From positions 1-6,286 of the forward strand of contig SYBY01000469.1 of the NCBI GenBank assembly GCA_005788585.1: a stretch of DNA of 6,286 bases, read 5' to 3'. Below, piece after piece: positions 1-5,670 of the stretch. Origin of the DNA: Actinomycetota bacterium (GTDB taxonomy: Bacteria > Actinomycetota > Thermoleophilia > Solirubrobacterales > Solirubrobacteraceae). The first letter of the stretch is position 1; each line of letters opens with the position of its first letter. The position numbers were made by a program, and so were the translations under genes. Under the pieces are notes generated by a model. It made no database searches. It saw only the letters and a program-made list of their open reading frames with translations, and was not told the DNA's origin.

Positions 1-201
1 GAGGGCGACGACGCGGTCCGGGGCGCCCGGGTCGGTGGACGGCAGCTCGTCGCCCTCGCGCCGGTCGGTCCCGACGCACACCGGGACGCGCAGCGGCAGG
101 CGGGCGTCGAGCAGCGCGAGGGCGTCGTCGAGCCGGGCGCGCTCGGTGCCACGCCGCAGCTCGGCCAGCGGCTCGTTGCGGAAGGGCTCGAGCGGACTCA
201 C
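1..201 (-). CDS. L-glutamate gamma-semialdehyde (P5C) dehydrogenase, N-terminal fragment
   Basis: The first 67 codons of a gene that leaves the window on the left. It starts at a GTG (199-201) that overlaps the TGA of proline dehydrogenase in a GTGA. The peptide begins MSPLEPFRNEPLAELRRGTE and continues through a helical stretch (LDDALALLDARLPL) to a strand and turn ending in DPGAPDRVVAL. The F-x-NEP opening followed by an S/T-x-(N/D)P-x-x-P-x-x-VV turn is typical of the N-terminal oligomerisation and NAD-binding region of P5C dehydrogenases (ALDH4A1/RocA/PutA C-terminal half). These enzymes oxidise glutamate semialdehyde, the hydrolysed product of proline dehydrogenase, to glutamate with NAD+. 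The catalytic Cys and Glu lie outside the window. Identification rests on this short N-terminus plus the overlap with proline dehydrogenase. Another aldehyde dehydrogenase subfamily is possible but less likely. No Shine-Dalgarno is seen before the GTG, so translational coupling to the upstream gene is inferred. Confidence 0.8.
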   Translation of the reverse strand, partial: MSPLEPFRNEPLAELRRGTERARLDDALALLDARLPLRVPVCVGTDRREGDELPSTDPGAPDRVVAL

Positions 202-1544
202 GGCGCCGCCAGCAGGTCGTCGAGCGCGGCGCCCCGCGCCTGTTCGGCCAGGAAGCTCTCGTTGCTCGTGTTCTCCAGCAGCCGCCGGACGAGGTACGCC
301 ATGCCTGCCACGAGGTCGCCCACGGGGCAGTAGACCCGGACGCGGTGGCCGAGCTGGGCGAGGGCGTGGCCGAGGTCGTCGCCCAGCCCGCGCAGGACCT
401 GGAGTTCGAGGTCGGCGTCGTCACCGCCGCTCGCGCGGTTGGCGGCGATCGCGTGCGCGACGCTGCGCAGGTTGTGCGACGCGATGGCGACGCGCACCGC
501 GGGCCGCGCGTCGAGCAGCCGCAGGGTCAGGGCTTCGAAGCTGCGGTCCGACTCGGCCTTGTGCTCCCAGACCGGTGGCTCCCAGCCGTGCTGGCGGGCC
601 TCGACGAACTCGTGGTCCCAGTACGCGCCCTTGACCAGCCGGATCGTCAGCGGCGGGGTGCGCTCGTGGGCGGCCGACCAGGCCAGGACGCGGTCGAGCA
701 GCTCGCCGCCGTCGCGCAGGTACGCCTGGAGGACCATGCCCGCGGAGGGCCCGTTGCGGAACTCGTCCTCGCTGAGCACGTCGATGACCAGGTCGGTGAT
801 CGCCTCGCGCGAGTCGTAGGACTCCATGTCGACGTGGAGGTGCGCGCCCGCGTCCCGGGCTCGGCGCAGGAGCTCGCGCAGACGGGGCGCGGCGTCGCGC
901 TGGCCCATCGCCGGCGCGTCGGGCTTCAGCAGCGGCGTCAGCGCGCTGACCTTCACCGAGAGGTTCGCGCGGGGCAGTGCGCCGACCCCGTCGCGCTCGA
1001 GCCGGGGGCGGGCGGGCGCGTCGCCGTAGATGCGTGTGAGCGCGTCGAGCGCCTCGCCGCACCGGGTGGCGTAGCAGTCGGCCTCGGCGGTCGTGACGGT
1101 GGCCTCGCCGAGGAGGTCCACTGACGCGGCGGTGCCGTCGCGCCAGAGCCGCTGCAGTGTCCCGCGTGCCGCGGCGGGGTCTTGCGCCACGATGAAGCGG
1201 CGCGCCATGTGCTTGACCCCGGCCGCGGCGGCGGTGCCGAGCGCCGCGCGCCCGGCGCGGCTGTCGCCCATCCGCATCGCGGCGCGCAGCGGCGGCGTCT
1301 GCGTGTCGACCTCGCCGAGGAAGCCGACGAGGTGCGCGGCGAGGTCGTCGACCGACCGGCACGCGGGAACCACGTCGACGAAGCGGAACAGCGCGGCCTT
1401 CAGCTCGGCATCGCGCGAGGTGAGATCCATCGCGCGGGTGTCGATGGCCTGCACCGGATGGCGGCCGGGCGCGGGCAGCGCGGCGGCGATCTCGCGACCG
1501 ATCGCGACGACCTCGGTCTCCGGCGGCGGCGCGGCGCCCGGCAT
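198..1544 (-). CDS. Proline dehydrogenase (PutA-type PRODH domain, stand-alone)
   Basis: A 448-residue FAD-dependent proline dehydrogenase, the first step of proline catabolism (proline to pyrroline-5-carboxylate, electrons to the quinone pool). Residues matching the E. coli PutA active site are visible: K198 in NLSVKVSAL, D239 in HVDMESYD, R302 in RLVKGAYWD, Y405 in RVYCPVGDL, and R420/R421 plus E424 in YLVRRLLEN. DLLGEATVT (143-149 and on), ASHN (355-358) and ELQVLRGLG (380-388) are further PutA-like family motifs. The length exceeds the roughly 300 residues of short Gram-positive enzymes because a helical N-terminal region like that of PutA (about residues 1-130) is kept, although the dehydrogenase partner is a separate gene overlapping by 4 bp. 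I chose the ATG at 1544 because a TATCGT hexamer lies 6 nt upstream. An in-frame ATG at 1583 would add 13 Arg/Gly-rich residues and an internal ATG at 1430 would remove 38; neither is excluded. Confidence 0.93.
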   Translation of the reverse strand: MPGAAPPPETEVVAIGREIAAALPAPGRHPVQAIDTRAMDLTSRDAELKAALFRFVDVVPACRSVDDLAAHLVGFLGEVDTQTPPLRAAMRMGDSRAGRAALGTAAAAGVKHMARRFIVAQDPAAARGTLQRLWRDGTAASVDLLGEATVTTAEADCYATRCGEALDALTRIYGDAPARPRLERDGVGALPRANLSVKVSALTPLLKPDAPAMGQRDAAPRLRELLRRARDAGAHLHVDMESYDSREAITDLVIDVLSEDEFRNGPSAGMVLQAYLRDGGELLDRVLAWSAAHERTPPLTIRLVKGAYWDHEFVEARQHGWEPPVWEHKAESDRSFEALTLRLLDARPAVRVAIASHNLRSVAHAIAANRASGGDDADLELQVLRGLGDDLGHALAQLGHRVRVYCPVGDLVAGMAYLVRRLLENTSNESFLAEQARGAALDDLLAAP

Positions 1545-1550
1545 GCGCCG

Positions 1551-1556
1551 ACGATA
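1551..1556 (-). promoter_or_regulatory. Putative -10 element (TATCGT) of the proline operon
   Basis: On the minus strand, TATCGT lies 6 nt upstream of the ATG at 1544, and no Shine-Dalgarno sequence lies between them. This fits the TAnnnT -10 of a leaderless transcript that starts at or next to the ATG. No convincing -35 hexamer is seen about 17 bp further upstream. Support comes mainly from the same arrangement recurring at other gene starts in this window. Confidence 0.35.
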
Positions 1557-1581
1557 CCCCTGCGACCGGCCGCCGACGCGC

Positions 1582-1626
1582 ATCGGGTCGGGAATCGGGT
1601 CCTATGTCCCCGTCTGGCGCCCCGAT
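1582..1626. repeat. ATCGGG triplet in the divergent proline dehydrogenase/RpiB-like intergenic region
   Basis: The 95-bp divergent intergenic region holds ATCGGGT twice as direct repeats (1582-1588 and 1594-1600, 12 bp apart) and the reverse complement CCCGAT at 1621-1626, which touches the proposed -10 of the RpiB-like gene. Such spacing could be an operator, but a 6-mer of this composition can recur by chance in a GC-rich spacer. No regulator is identified. Confidence 0.25.
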
Positions 1627-1631
1627 AGCCT
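1626..1631 (+). promoter_or_regulatory. Putative -10 element (TAGCCT) of the RpiB-like gene
   Basis: TAGCCT ends 8 nt before the ATG at 1640. The sequence between them (gcgcgccg) has no Shine-Dalgarno, so a leaderless or near-leaderless mRNA is inferred. No clear -35 is visible. Confidence 0.35.
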
Positions 1632-1639
1632 GCGCGCCG

Positions 1640-2077
1640 ATGCGGATCGCCATCGCCGCCGACGAGGACACCGGGATCGCGCCCGCGCTCGCCGCCGCGC
1701 TGCGAGAGCGCGGCCACGAGATCGTCGCCGCCCACGGCGCGCTGAACCCAGACGAGCGCGACGACTGGGCGTGGGCCAGCGAGGCCGCCGCCCGCGACGT
1801 CGCCGACGGCCGCGCCGATCAGGCCGTCGTCTGCTGCTGGACGGGCACCGGTGCCTCCATCGCGGCGAACAAGGTGCCGGGCATCCGGGCCGCGCTGTGC
1901 GCCGATGCGCAGACCGCCGCGGGCGCACGGCAGTGGAACGACGCCAACGTTCTGGCCCTGAGCCTGCGCCTGACCAGCCAGGCCGCGCTGGAGGAGATGC
2001 TCGACGCCTGGTTCGCCACCGCGCCGAGCACCGAGGACGACGACCAGGCGAACATCGCCCACCTCGACGACATCTAG
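1640..2077 (+). CDS. RpiB/LacA/LacB-family protein with altered active site
   Basis: A 145-residue cytosolic Rossmann-like protein of the RpiB/LacAB fold, colinear with E. coli RpiB (about 149 aa). Family marks are the N-terminal strand MRIAIAADEDTG, the glycine-rich loop TGTGASIAANK (68-78), GIRAALC (81-87) and NDANVLAL (100-107). C66 matches the catalytic Cys66 of E. coli RpiB. However, the His after the first Asp (His10) is Glu9, the ring-opening His99 is Trp99, and the residue after Cys66 is Trp instead of Gly. The C-terminal Arg pair that binds phosphate (Arg133/Arg137 in E. coli) is replaced by an acidic tail, TEDDDQANIAHLDDI. The fold is therefore clear, but ribose-5-phosphate isomerase activity should not be assumed. 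It may be another sugar or sugar-phosphate isomerase, or non-catalytic. I chose ATG 1640 because MRIAIA is the family start; ATG 1604 would add 12 unrelated residues. It diverges from proline dehydrogenase and converges with the MBL hydrolase. Confidence 0.85.
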   Translation: MRIAIAADEDTGIAPALAAALRERGHEIVAAHGALNPDERDDWAWASEAAARDVADGRADQAVVCCWTGTGASIAANKVPGIRAALCADAQTAAGARQWNDANVLALSLRLTSQAALEEMLDAWFATAPSTEDDDQANIAHLDDI

Positions 2078-3096
2078 GCCACGCGGTACCGCACGACCTC
2101 GCCGTCGTCCTCTTCGACGACGCGCGCGTCGCGCACCAGGATGTCGATGTGCCCGAGCACCTCGGACAGCGTGAGGTACGCCTGGGTCACCGCGACGTTG
2201 CCCCACATCGACTGCGCCAGGTCGTACGCGCTCTGCGGCTCGCCGGCCTTCTCCAGCAGCCGGTGGATCTTCCCGGCGCGCTTGTCGTACATCGCGAAGC
2301 GCTCGTCGATGATCGCCACGGGGTCGCTGATCGGGTGGCCGTGCCCGGTCAGGACGAGGTCGACGTCGGTCATCTCCCGCGTCGCCGCCAGCGACTCCAT
2401 GTACTGCAGCAGCGGCTTCGGGCGCTCGGACGGATTGAGGTCCTCCAGCGGCGGCGTGAGCAGCGCGATCGACGAGATCCGCTCGATGAGGTGGTCGGCC
2501 GACAGCAGGATCTTGCGCTCGCGGTCGTGGAAGATCGTGTCCGAAGGCGAATGGCCGGGGCGGTGGCTGATCTCCAGCGACCGGTCACGCAGGTCGAGCG
2601 TCGTGCCCGGGGTCAACGGATGCGTCACCGTCGCCGAGGCACCCCACCCGCGGAAGACGTACGAGACGGCCCGCAGCGCGTAGCGCAGGTCCTCCGGGAT
2701 GCCGTGGCGCGCCATCAGGTGCTCGGCGTACGCGTCCTCGGCCTCCATGGCCGCCGAGTAGTCGGCCGCCCACGGCACGAGCGCGTCGAGCGCCGCGACC
2801 TCGGCGCCCGAGCGGCGCTGGAGGATGTTCGTCAGCCCCAGGTGGTCGAGGTGCTGGTGGGTGATGACCAGCAGCTCGAGGTCCTCGACCTTGTGCCCGC
2901 GCTCAGCGAGCAGCTGCTCGAGCTCGTCGAGCGCCTTGCCCGAGTTCGGGCCCGCGTCGACGAGCGTCAGCGGGTCGTCCTCGATGAGGTACGTGTTGAT
3001 GCGGCCGACCGCGAACGGCGTGGGCAGCGCCAGGCGGTGGATGCCCGCCTCGGCCGCCCGCGCGAGAAGGACGTCGGGGTCGGGTGGGTGGGTCAT
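2074..3096 (-). CDS. MBL-fold metallo-hydrolase with C-terminal helical/winged-helix-like extension
   Basis: A 340-residue metallo-beta-lactamase-fold hydrolase. The dinuclear metal site appears complete: THQHLDH at 79-85 (H80, H82, D84, H85), H182 in HRPGHSPSD, D201 in SADHL and H252 in TGHGHP. D47 in LVDAGP belongs to the early conserved strand. After about residue 255, a helical region (AIIDERFAMYDKRAGKIHRL) and the segment SAYDLAQSMWGN...TLSEVLGHIDIL resemble the winged-helix tail of LACTB2/glyoxalase II-like proteins. Residues 105-150 form a long helical insert before the third ligand. The substrate cannot be read from sequence; thioester, phosphodiester and RNA hydrolases share these motifs. 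It starts 7 bp after the mutase stop with only a weak GAGA as ribosome site, so co-transcription and coupled translation are likely. Its TAG stop shares a CTAG with the convergent RpiB-like gene. No signal peptide is seen. Confidence 0.9.
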   Translation of the reverse strand: MTHPPDPDVLLARAAEAGIHRLALPTPFAVGRINTYLIEDDPLTLVDAGPNSGKALDELEQLLAERGHKVEDLELLVITHQHLDHLGLTNILQRRSGAEVAALDALVPWAADYSAAMEAEDAYAEHLMARHGIPEDLRYALRAVSYVFRGWGASATVTHPLTPGTTLDLRDRSLEISHRPGHSPSDTIFHDRERKILLSADHLIERISSIALLTPPLEDLNPSERPKPLLQYMESLAATREMTDVDLVLTGHGHPISDPVAIIDERFAMYDKRAGKIHRLLEKAGEPQSAYDLAQSMWGNVAVTQAYLTLSEVLGHIDILVRDARVVEEDDGEVVRYRVA

Positions 3097-3103
3097 TGGA
3101 TTC

Positions 3104-4477
3104 TCACGCGCGGATGAGGCCCAGCACCTCGTCGCGGCGGCGCTCCATGTCCTCCTGCGACACGAGCGACTCGAGCGTCAGCCGCAGCAGCGGCTCGGTG
3201 TTCGACTTGCGCACGTTGAAGTGCCAGTCGTCGTAGTCCACCGACACGCCGTCGACGTGGGTGATGGTCCCGTCCGCGTACGTCGCCTCGATCTCGGCGA
3301 TCTTCGCGTCGGCGTCCGTGACCTCGCTGTTGATCTCGCCGCTGATGAAGTACTTGGAGCGCAGCGGCTCGAGCAGCTCCGAGAGCTTCTTGCCCTCGAC
3401 CGACAGCAGCTCGAGGATGAGCAGCGCCGGGATCGTGCCGCTGTCCGCGCAGTAGAAGTCGCGGAAGTAGTAGTGCCCGGAGACCTCGCCGCCGAACAGC
3501 GACCCCTCCTTCTGCATGCGCGTCTTGAAGAACGCGTGGCCGACCCGGTTGATCTCGGCCTTGCCGCCGGCCGCCTCGACGATGTCCGCGACGGCCCGGC
3601 TGGCACGCGCGTCGTACAGGATGGTGGCGCCGGGTTTGCGCTTGAGCAGCGACTGCGCGAGCAGCGCGGTGAGGAAGTCGCCGTCCACGAACGCGCCGGT
3701 GTCGTCGATGAAGAAGCAGCGGTCGGCGTCGCCGTCCCACGCGATGCCCAGCTCCGCGCCCTCCTCGACGACCTTGTCCATGATGAACTGGCGGTTCTCG
3801 GGCAGCAGCGGGTTGGGCTCGTGGTCGGGGAACGTCCCGTCCGGCGTCCAGTAGTGGGCGCTGATGTCGAGCTTCAGGCGCTCGAGCAGCGGGCCGACCA
3901 TCGGGCCGGCCTGGCCGTTGCCGCCGTCGACGACGATCTTCATCCCGGCCTTGACGTTGGCCGGGTCGATGAACGTCATGGCCGCCTCACGGAACTCGTC
4001 CGCGATGTCGACCTCCTCGAACGACCCACCGCCCACCGGCTCGCCCAGTTCACCCTGCGCGATCCGGCGGACCTCCTGGATGCCCGAGTCGCCGCTCAGC
4101 GCGATCGCGCCCTGCTTGACGAGCTTCGCGCCCGTGTACTTCGCGGGGTTGTGCGATGCGGTGCACATCAGGCCACCGTCGAGCTTGCGCGAGCCGACGA
4201 GGAAATAGAGCATCTCGGTGCCGACCTGGCCGGCGTCGAGCACGGTCGCGCCCTCGGCCATCATGCCCTCGCGGTACCGCGCGGCGAGCTCGGGCGCCGA
4301 CAGGCGCATGTCGCGCCCGAGGCCGACCCGGATCTCGGTCGTCGGCTTGCCGGCGAGGTCCGCGAGCACGCGGGCGAAGGCGCGGCCGATGCGCTCGGCG
4401 ATGTCGCCATCGATCTGGTCCGGGTAGACGCCCCGGACGTCGTAGGCCTTGAAGATCTCAGCAGGGACAGAAGTCAT
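3104..4477 (-). CDS. Phosphomannomutase/phosphoglucomutase (alpha-D-phosphohexomutase)
   Basis: A 457-residue four-domain phosphohexomutase that interconverts hexose-6-phosphate and hexose-1-phosphate, feeding GDP-mannose or UDP/dTDP-glucose synthesis in the cytosol. All four signature loops are present: the N-terminal FKAYDVRG (9-16); the phosphoserine loop TASHNPAKYTG with S108; the Mg2+ loop DGDADR (D248, D250, D252); the sugar-discriminating loop GEVSGHYYF (330-338; E331, S333, H335); and the C-terminal phosphate loop RKSNTEP (423-429; R423, S425, N426, T427). The E-x-S-G-H loop is that of bacterial ManB/AlgC-type PMM/PGM enzymes, some of which use both mannose and glucose, so the preferred sugar cannot be fixed. 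Length is normal for the family. I chose ATG 4477 because FKAYDVRG then sits at its usual distance from the N-terminus; ATG 4507 would add 10 residues. It is probably the promoter-proximal gene of a two-gene operon with the MBL hydrolase and is divergent from the epimerase. Confidence 0.95.
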   Translation of the reverse strand: MTSVPAEIFKAYDVRGVYPDQIDGDIAERIGRAFARVLADLAGKPTTEIRVGLGRDMRLSAPELAARYREGMMAEGATVLDAGQVGTEMLYFLVGSRKLDGGLMCTASHNPAKYTGAKLVKQGAIALSGDSGIQEVRRIAQGELGEPVGGGSFEEVDIADEFREAAMTFIDPANVKAGMKIVVDGGNGQAGPMVGPLLERLKLDISAHYWTPDGTFPDHEPNPLLPENRQFIMDKVVEEGAELGIAWDGDADRCFFIDDTGAFVDGDFLTALLAQSLLKRKPGATILYDARASRAVADIVEAAGGKAEINRVGHAFFKTRMQKEGSLFGGEVSGHYYFRDFYCADSGTIPALLILELLSVEGKKLSELLEPLRSKYFISGEINSEVTDADAKIAEIEATYADGTITHVDGVSVDYDDWHFNVRKSNTEPLLRLTLESLVSQEDMERRRDEVLGLIRA

Positions 4478-4485
4478 CGCGCGGG

Positions 4486-4491
4486 ATGGTA
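4486..4491 (-). promoter_or_regulatory. Putative -10 element (TACCAT) of the phosphohexomutase operon
   Basis: On the minus strand, TACCAT lies 8 nt upstream of the ATG at 4477. The intervening cccgcgcg contains no Shine-Dalgarno. This fits a leaderless promoter as at three other starts in the window. No -35 at canonical spacing is evident. Confidence 0.35.
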
Positions 4492-4521
4492 TGTGAGCCG
4501 CCCGCAACGCGGATCGCGGCC

Positions 4522-4554
4522 GTGGCGCGGCGGCGCTGCGATGATCCGCGCCAC
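4522..4554. repeat. Perfect 9-bp inverted repeat abutting the epimerase start codon
   Basis: GTGGCGCGG (4522-4530) and CCGCGCCAC (4546-4554) are exact reverse complements separated by 15 nt, and the right arm ends directly before the ATG at 4555. As DNA it could be an operator for the epimerase or for both divergent genes. As RNA it would form a 9-bp GC-rich stem ending at the start codon. No Shine-Dalgarno is present before this gene. The pairing is seen directly; a function is inferred. Confidence 0.5.
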
Positions 4555-5670
4555 ATGGCGCGCACCGTCTTCCTCACCGGGGCCTACGGGGCCGTCGGGG
4601 CCTGGGTCGCCCGAGCGTGCCTGGACCGTGGCGACCACGTCATCGTGCTGCGCCGCGACGAGGTGCCCGGCAGCCCGCTCGTCCTCGACGGCACGCAGGA
4701 CCGGTGCACCGTCGTGCACGGCGACATGCTCGCGGCCGGCCTGCTCGAGCGGGTCCTGGCCGAGCACGCCGTCGACACGGTGTTTCACCTCGCCGCGCAC
4801 TCCGTGGTCGGCACGGCACAGCGTTCGCCGCTCTCGACGTTCGAGACGAACGTGCGCGGCACGTGGGTCGTCATGGAGGCGTGCAGGCTCGTGGAGGTCC
4901 CGACGGTCGTGGTCGCCTCGTCGATCATGGCCTACGGCGATCGGGGGGACCGTCCTTACAGCGAGGACCATGCCCTGCACGGCCGCCGGGTCTACGACGT
5001 CTCGAAGGCCGCCGCTGACGCGATCGCGCGCTCCTACTGGGACGGATACGGCGTGCGGGTCGCGGCCGCCCGGCTGGCCAATGTCTACGGCGGAGGTGAC
5101 CTGAACCGGTCGCGCCTCGTGCCGGACGTCGTGGCCGCGGTGCTCGCCGGTGACGCGCCCGTCATCCGCTCGGACGGCACGCCGCAGCGCGACTTCCTCT
5201 ACGTCGAGGACGCCGCGGCGGCGTATCTCGCGATCGCCGGCGCCCTGGAGCGCGACGACGATGTCGCCTGCGGCGCCGCCTTCAACGCCGGCGGCGAACC
5301 GCATGCGGTCAGCGAGATCGTCGACACCATCCTGCGACTCGCCGGCAGCGACCTGCGTCCGGAGATCCTCGGCACGCCGCTGCCCGACGGCACGAGCGAC
5401 CGGCTGTCGCTGGACTCCTCACGCCTGCGTGAGCTCACCGGCTGGGAGCCGCGGGTCGGCCTGGAGGAGGGGCTGCGCCGCACGCTCGCGTGGTACCGGG
5501 CGCACCCGTCCGCCCTCGATGTCTCCTACACTCGGGCGCATGGCAGGTCACTCCAAATGGGCCGGGATCAAGCACAAGAAGGCGATCGTCGACGCCCGCC
5601 GCGGCAAGCTGTTCACGAAGCTCGCCCGGGCGATCACGGTCGCCGCGAAGGAGGGCGGCGGCGACCCTGA
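4555..5670 (+). CDS. NAD-dependent epimerase/dehydratase (extended SDR), overlapping yebC
   Basis: A 371-residue extended short-chain dehydrogenase/reductase. The Rossmann motif TGAYGAVG is at 8-15, FHLAAHS at 77-83, S123 in ASSIMAYG, and the catalytic Y147 and K151 in YDVSK. NVYGGGDLNRSRLVPD (175-191) and RDFLYVEDAAAAY (212-224) form the nucleotide-sugar side. The protein probably acts on an NDP-sugar. GalE-like epimerases have S-S/T-x-x-x-YG here, whereas RmlB/RfbG dehydratases carry TDE or SDK; the SIM seen here favours an epimerase or related reductase, although GGGD...RLVPD recalls CDP-glucose dehydratases. The family-like part ends near LAWYRAH (residue 317). The frame then runs about 54 more residues, 43 of them inside yebC, as an Arg-rich tail (RRRPPRQAVHEARPGDHGRR) that looks like out-of-frame coding. 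ATG 4555 is chosen because the Rossmann strand begins at once; ATG 4486 would add 23 residues and cover the inverted repeat. Confidence 0.88.
   Translation: MARTVFLTGAYGAVGAWVARACLDRGDHVIVLRRDEVPGSPLVLDGTQDRCTVVHGDMLAAGLLERVLAEHAVDTVFHLAAHSVVGTAQRSPLSTFETNVRGTWVVMEACRLVEVPTVVVASSIMAYGDRGDRPYSEDHALHGRRVYDVSKAAADAIARSYWDGYGVRVAAARLANVYGGGDLNRSRLVPDVVAAVLAGDAPVIRSDGTPQRDFLYVEDAAAAYLAIAGALERDDDVACGAAFNAGGEPHAVSEIVDTILRLAGSDLRPEILGTPLPDGTSDRLSLDSSRLRELTGWEPRVGLEEGLRRTLAWYRAHPSALDVSYTRAHGRSLQMGRDQAQEGDRRRPPRQAVHEARPGDHGRREGGRRRP
5527..5532 (+). promoter_or_regulatory. Putative -10 element (TACACT) of yebC, inside the epimerase gene
   Basis: TACACT ends 7 nt before the ATG of yebC at 5540, with cgggcgc and no Shine-Dalgarno between. 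It suggests that yebC has its own leaderless promoter within the 3' part of the epimerase reading frame. No good -35 match is seen at 16-18 bp. Confidence 0.4.

Noticed and set aside
421..1671. A 416-codon open frame on the minus strand.
   Set aside because: It is shifted by one base relative to proline dehydrogenase, which carries all the PRODH catalytic motifs. The translation is mostly Arg/Ala repeats.
2083..2092. The 10-bp palindrome GCGGTACCGC near the convergent stops.
   Set aside because: It lies within the VRYR codons of the MBL gene, has no loop for an RNA hairpin, and is expected occasionally by chance.
2103..2122. A 7-bp stem (CGTCGTC/GACGACG, 6-nt loop) 26 nt after the RpiB-like stop, considered as its terminator.
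   Set aside because: There is no U-run after it, and the repeat follows from Asp/Glu/Val codons at the end of the MBL gene.
1093..3117. A 674-codon open frame on the plus strand.
   Set aside because: It crosses three well-supported genes in other frames and has an Arg/Ala-rich, motif-free translation.
2825..5104. A 759-codon open frame on the plus strand.
   Set aside because: It is antisense to the MBL hydrolase and phosphohexomutase and runs into the epimerase out of frame. The translation is low-complexity Arg/Val/Glu/Asp with no domain motifs, as expected for antisense of GC-rich codons.
5519..5539. A longer yebC start at ATG 5519.
   Set aside because: It would add MSPTLGR before the highly conserved MAGHSKW family N-terminus and would place the proposed -10 inside the gene.
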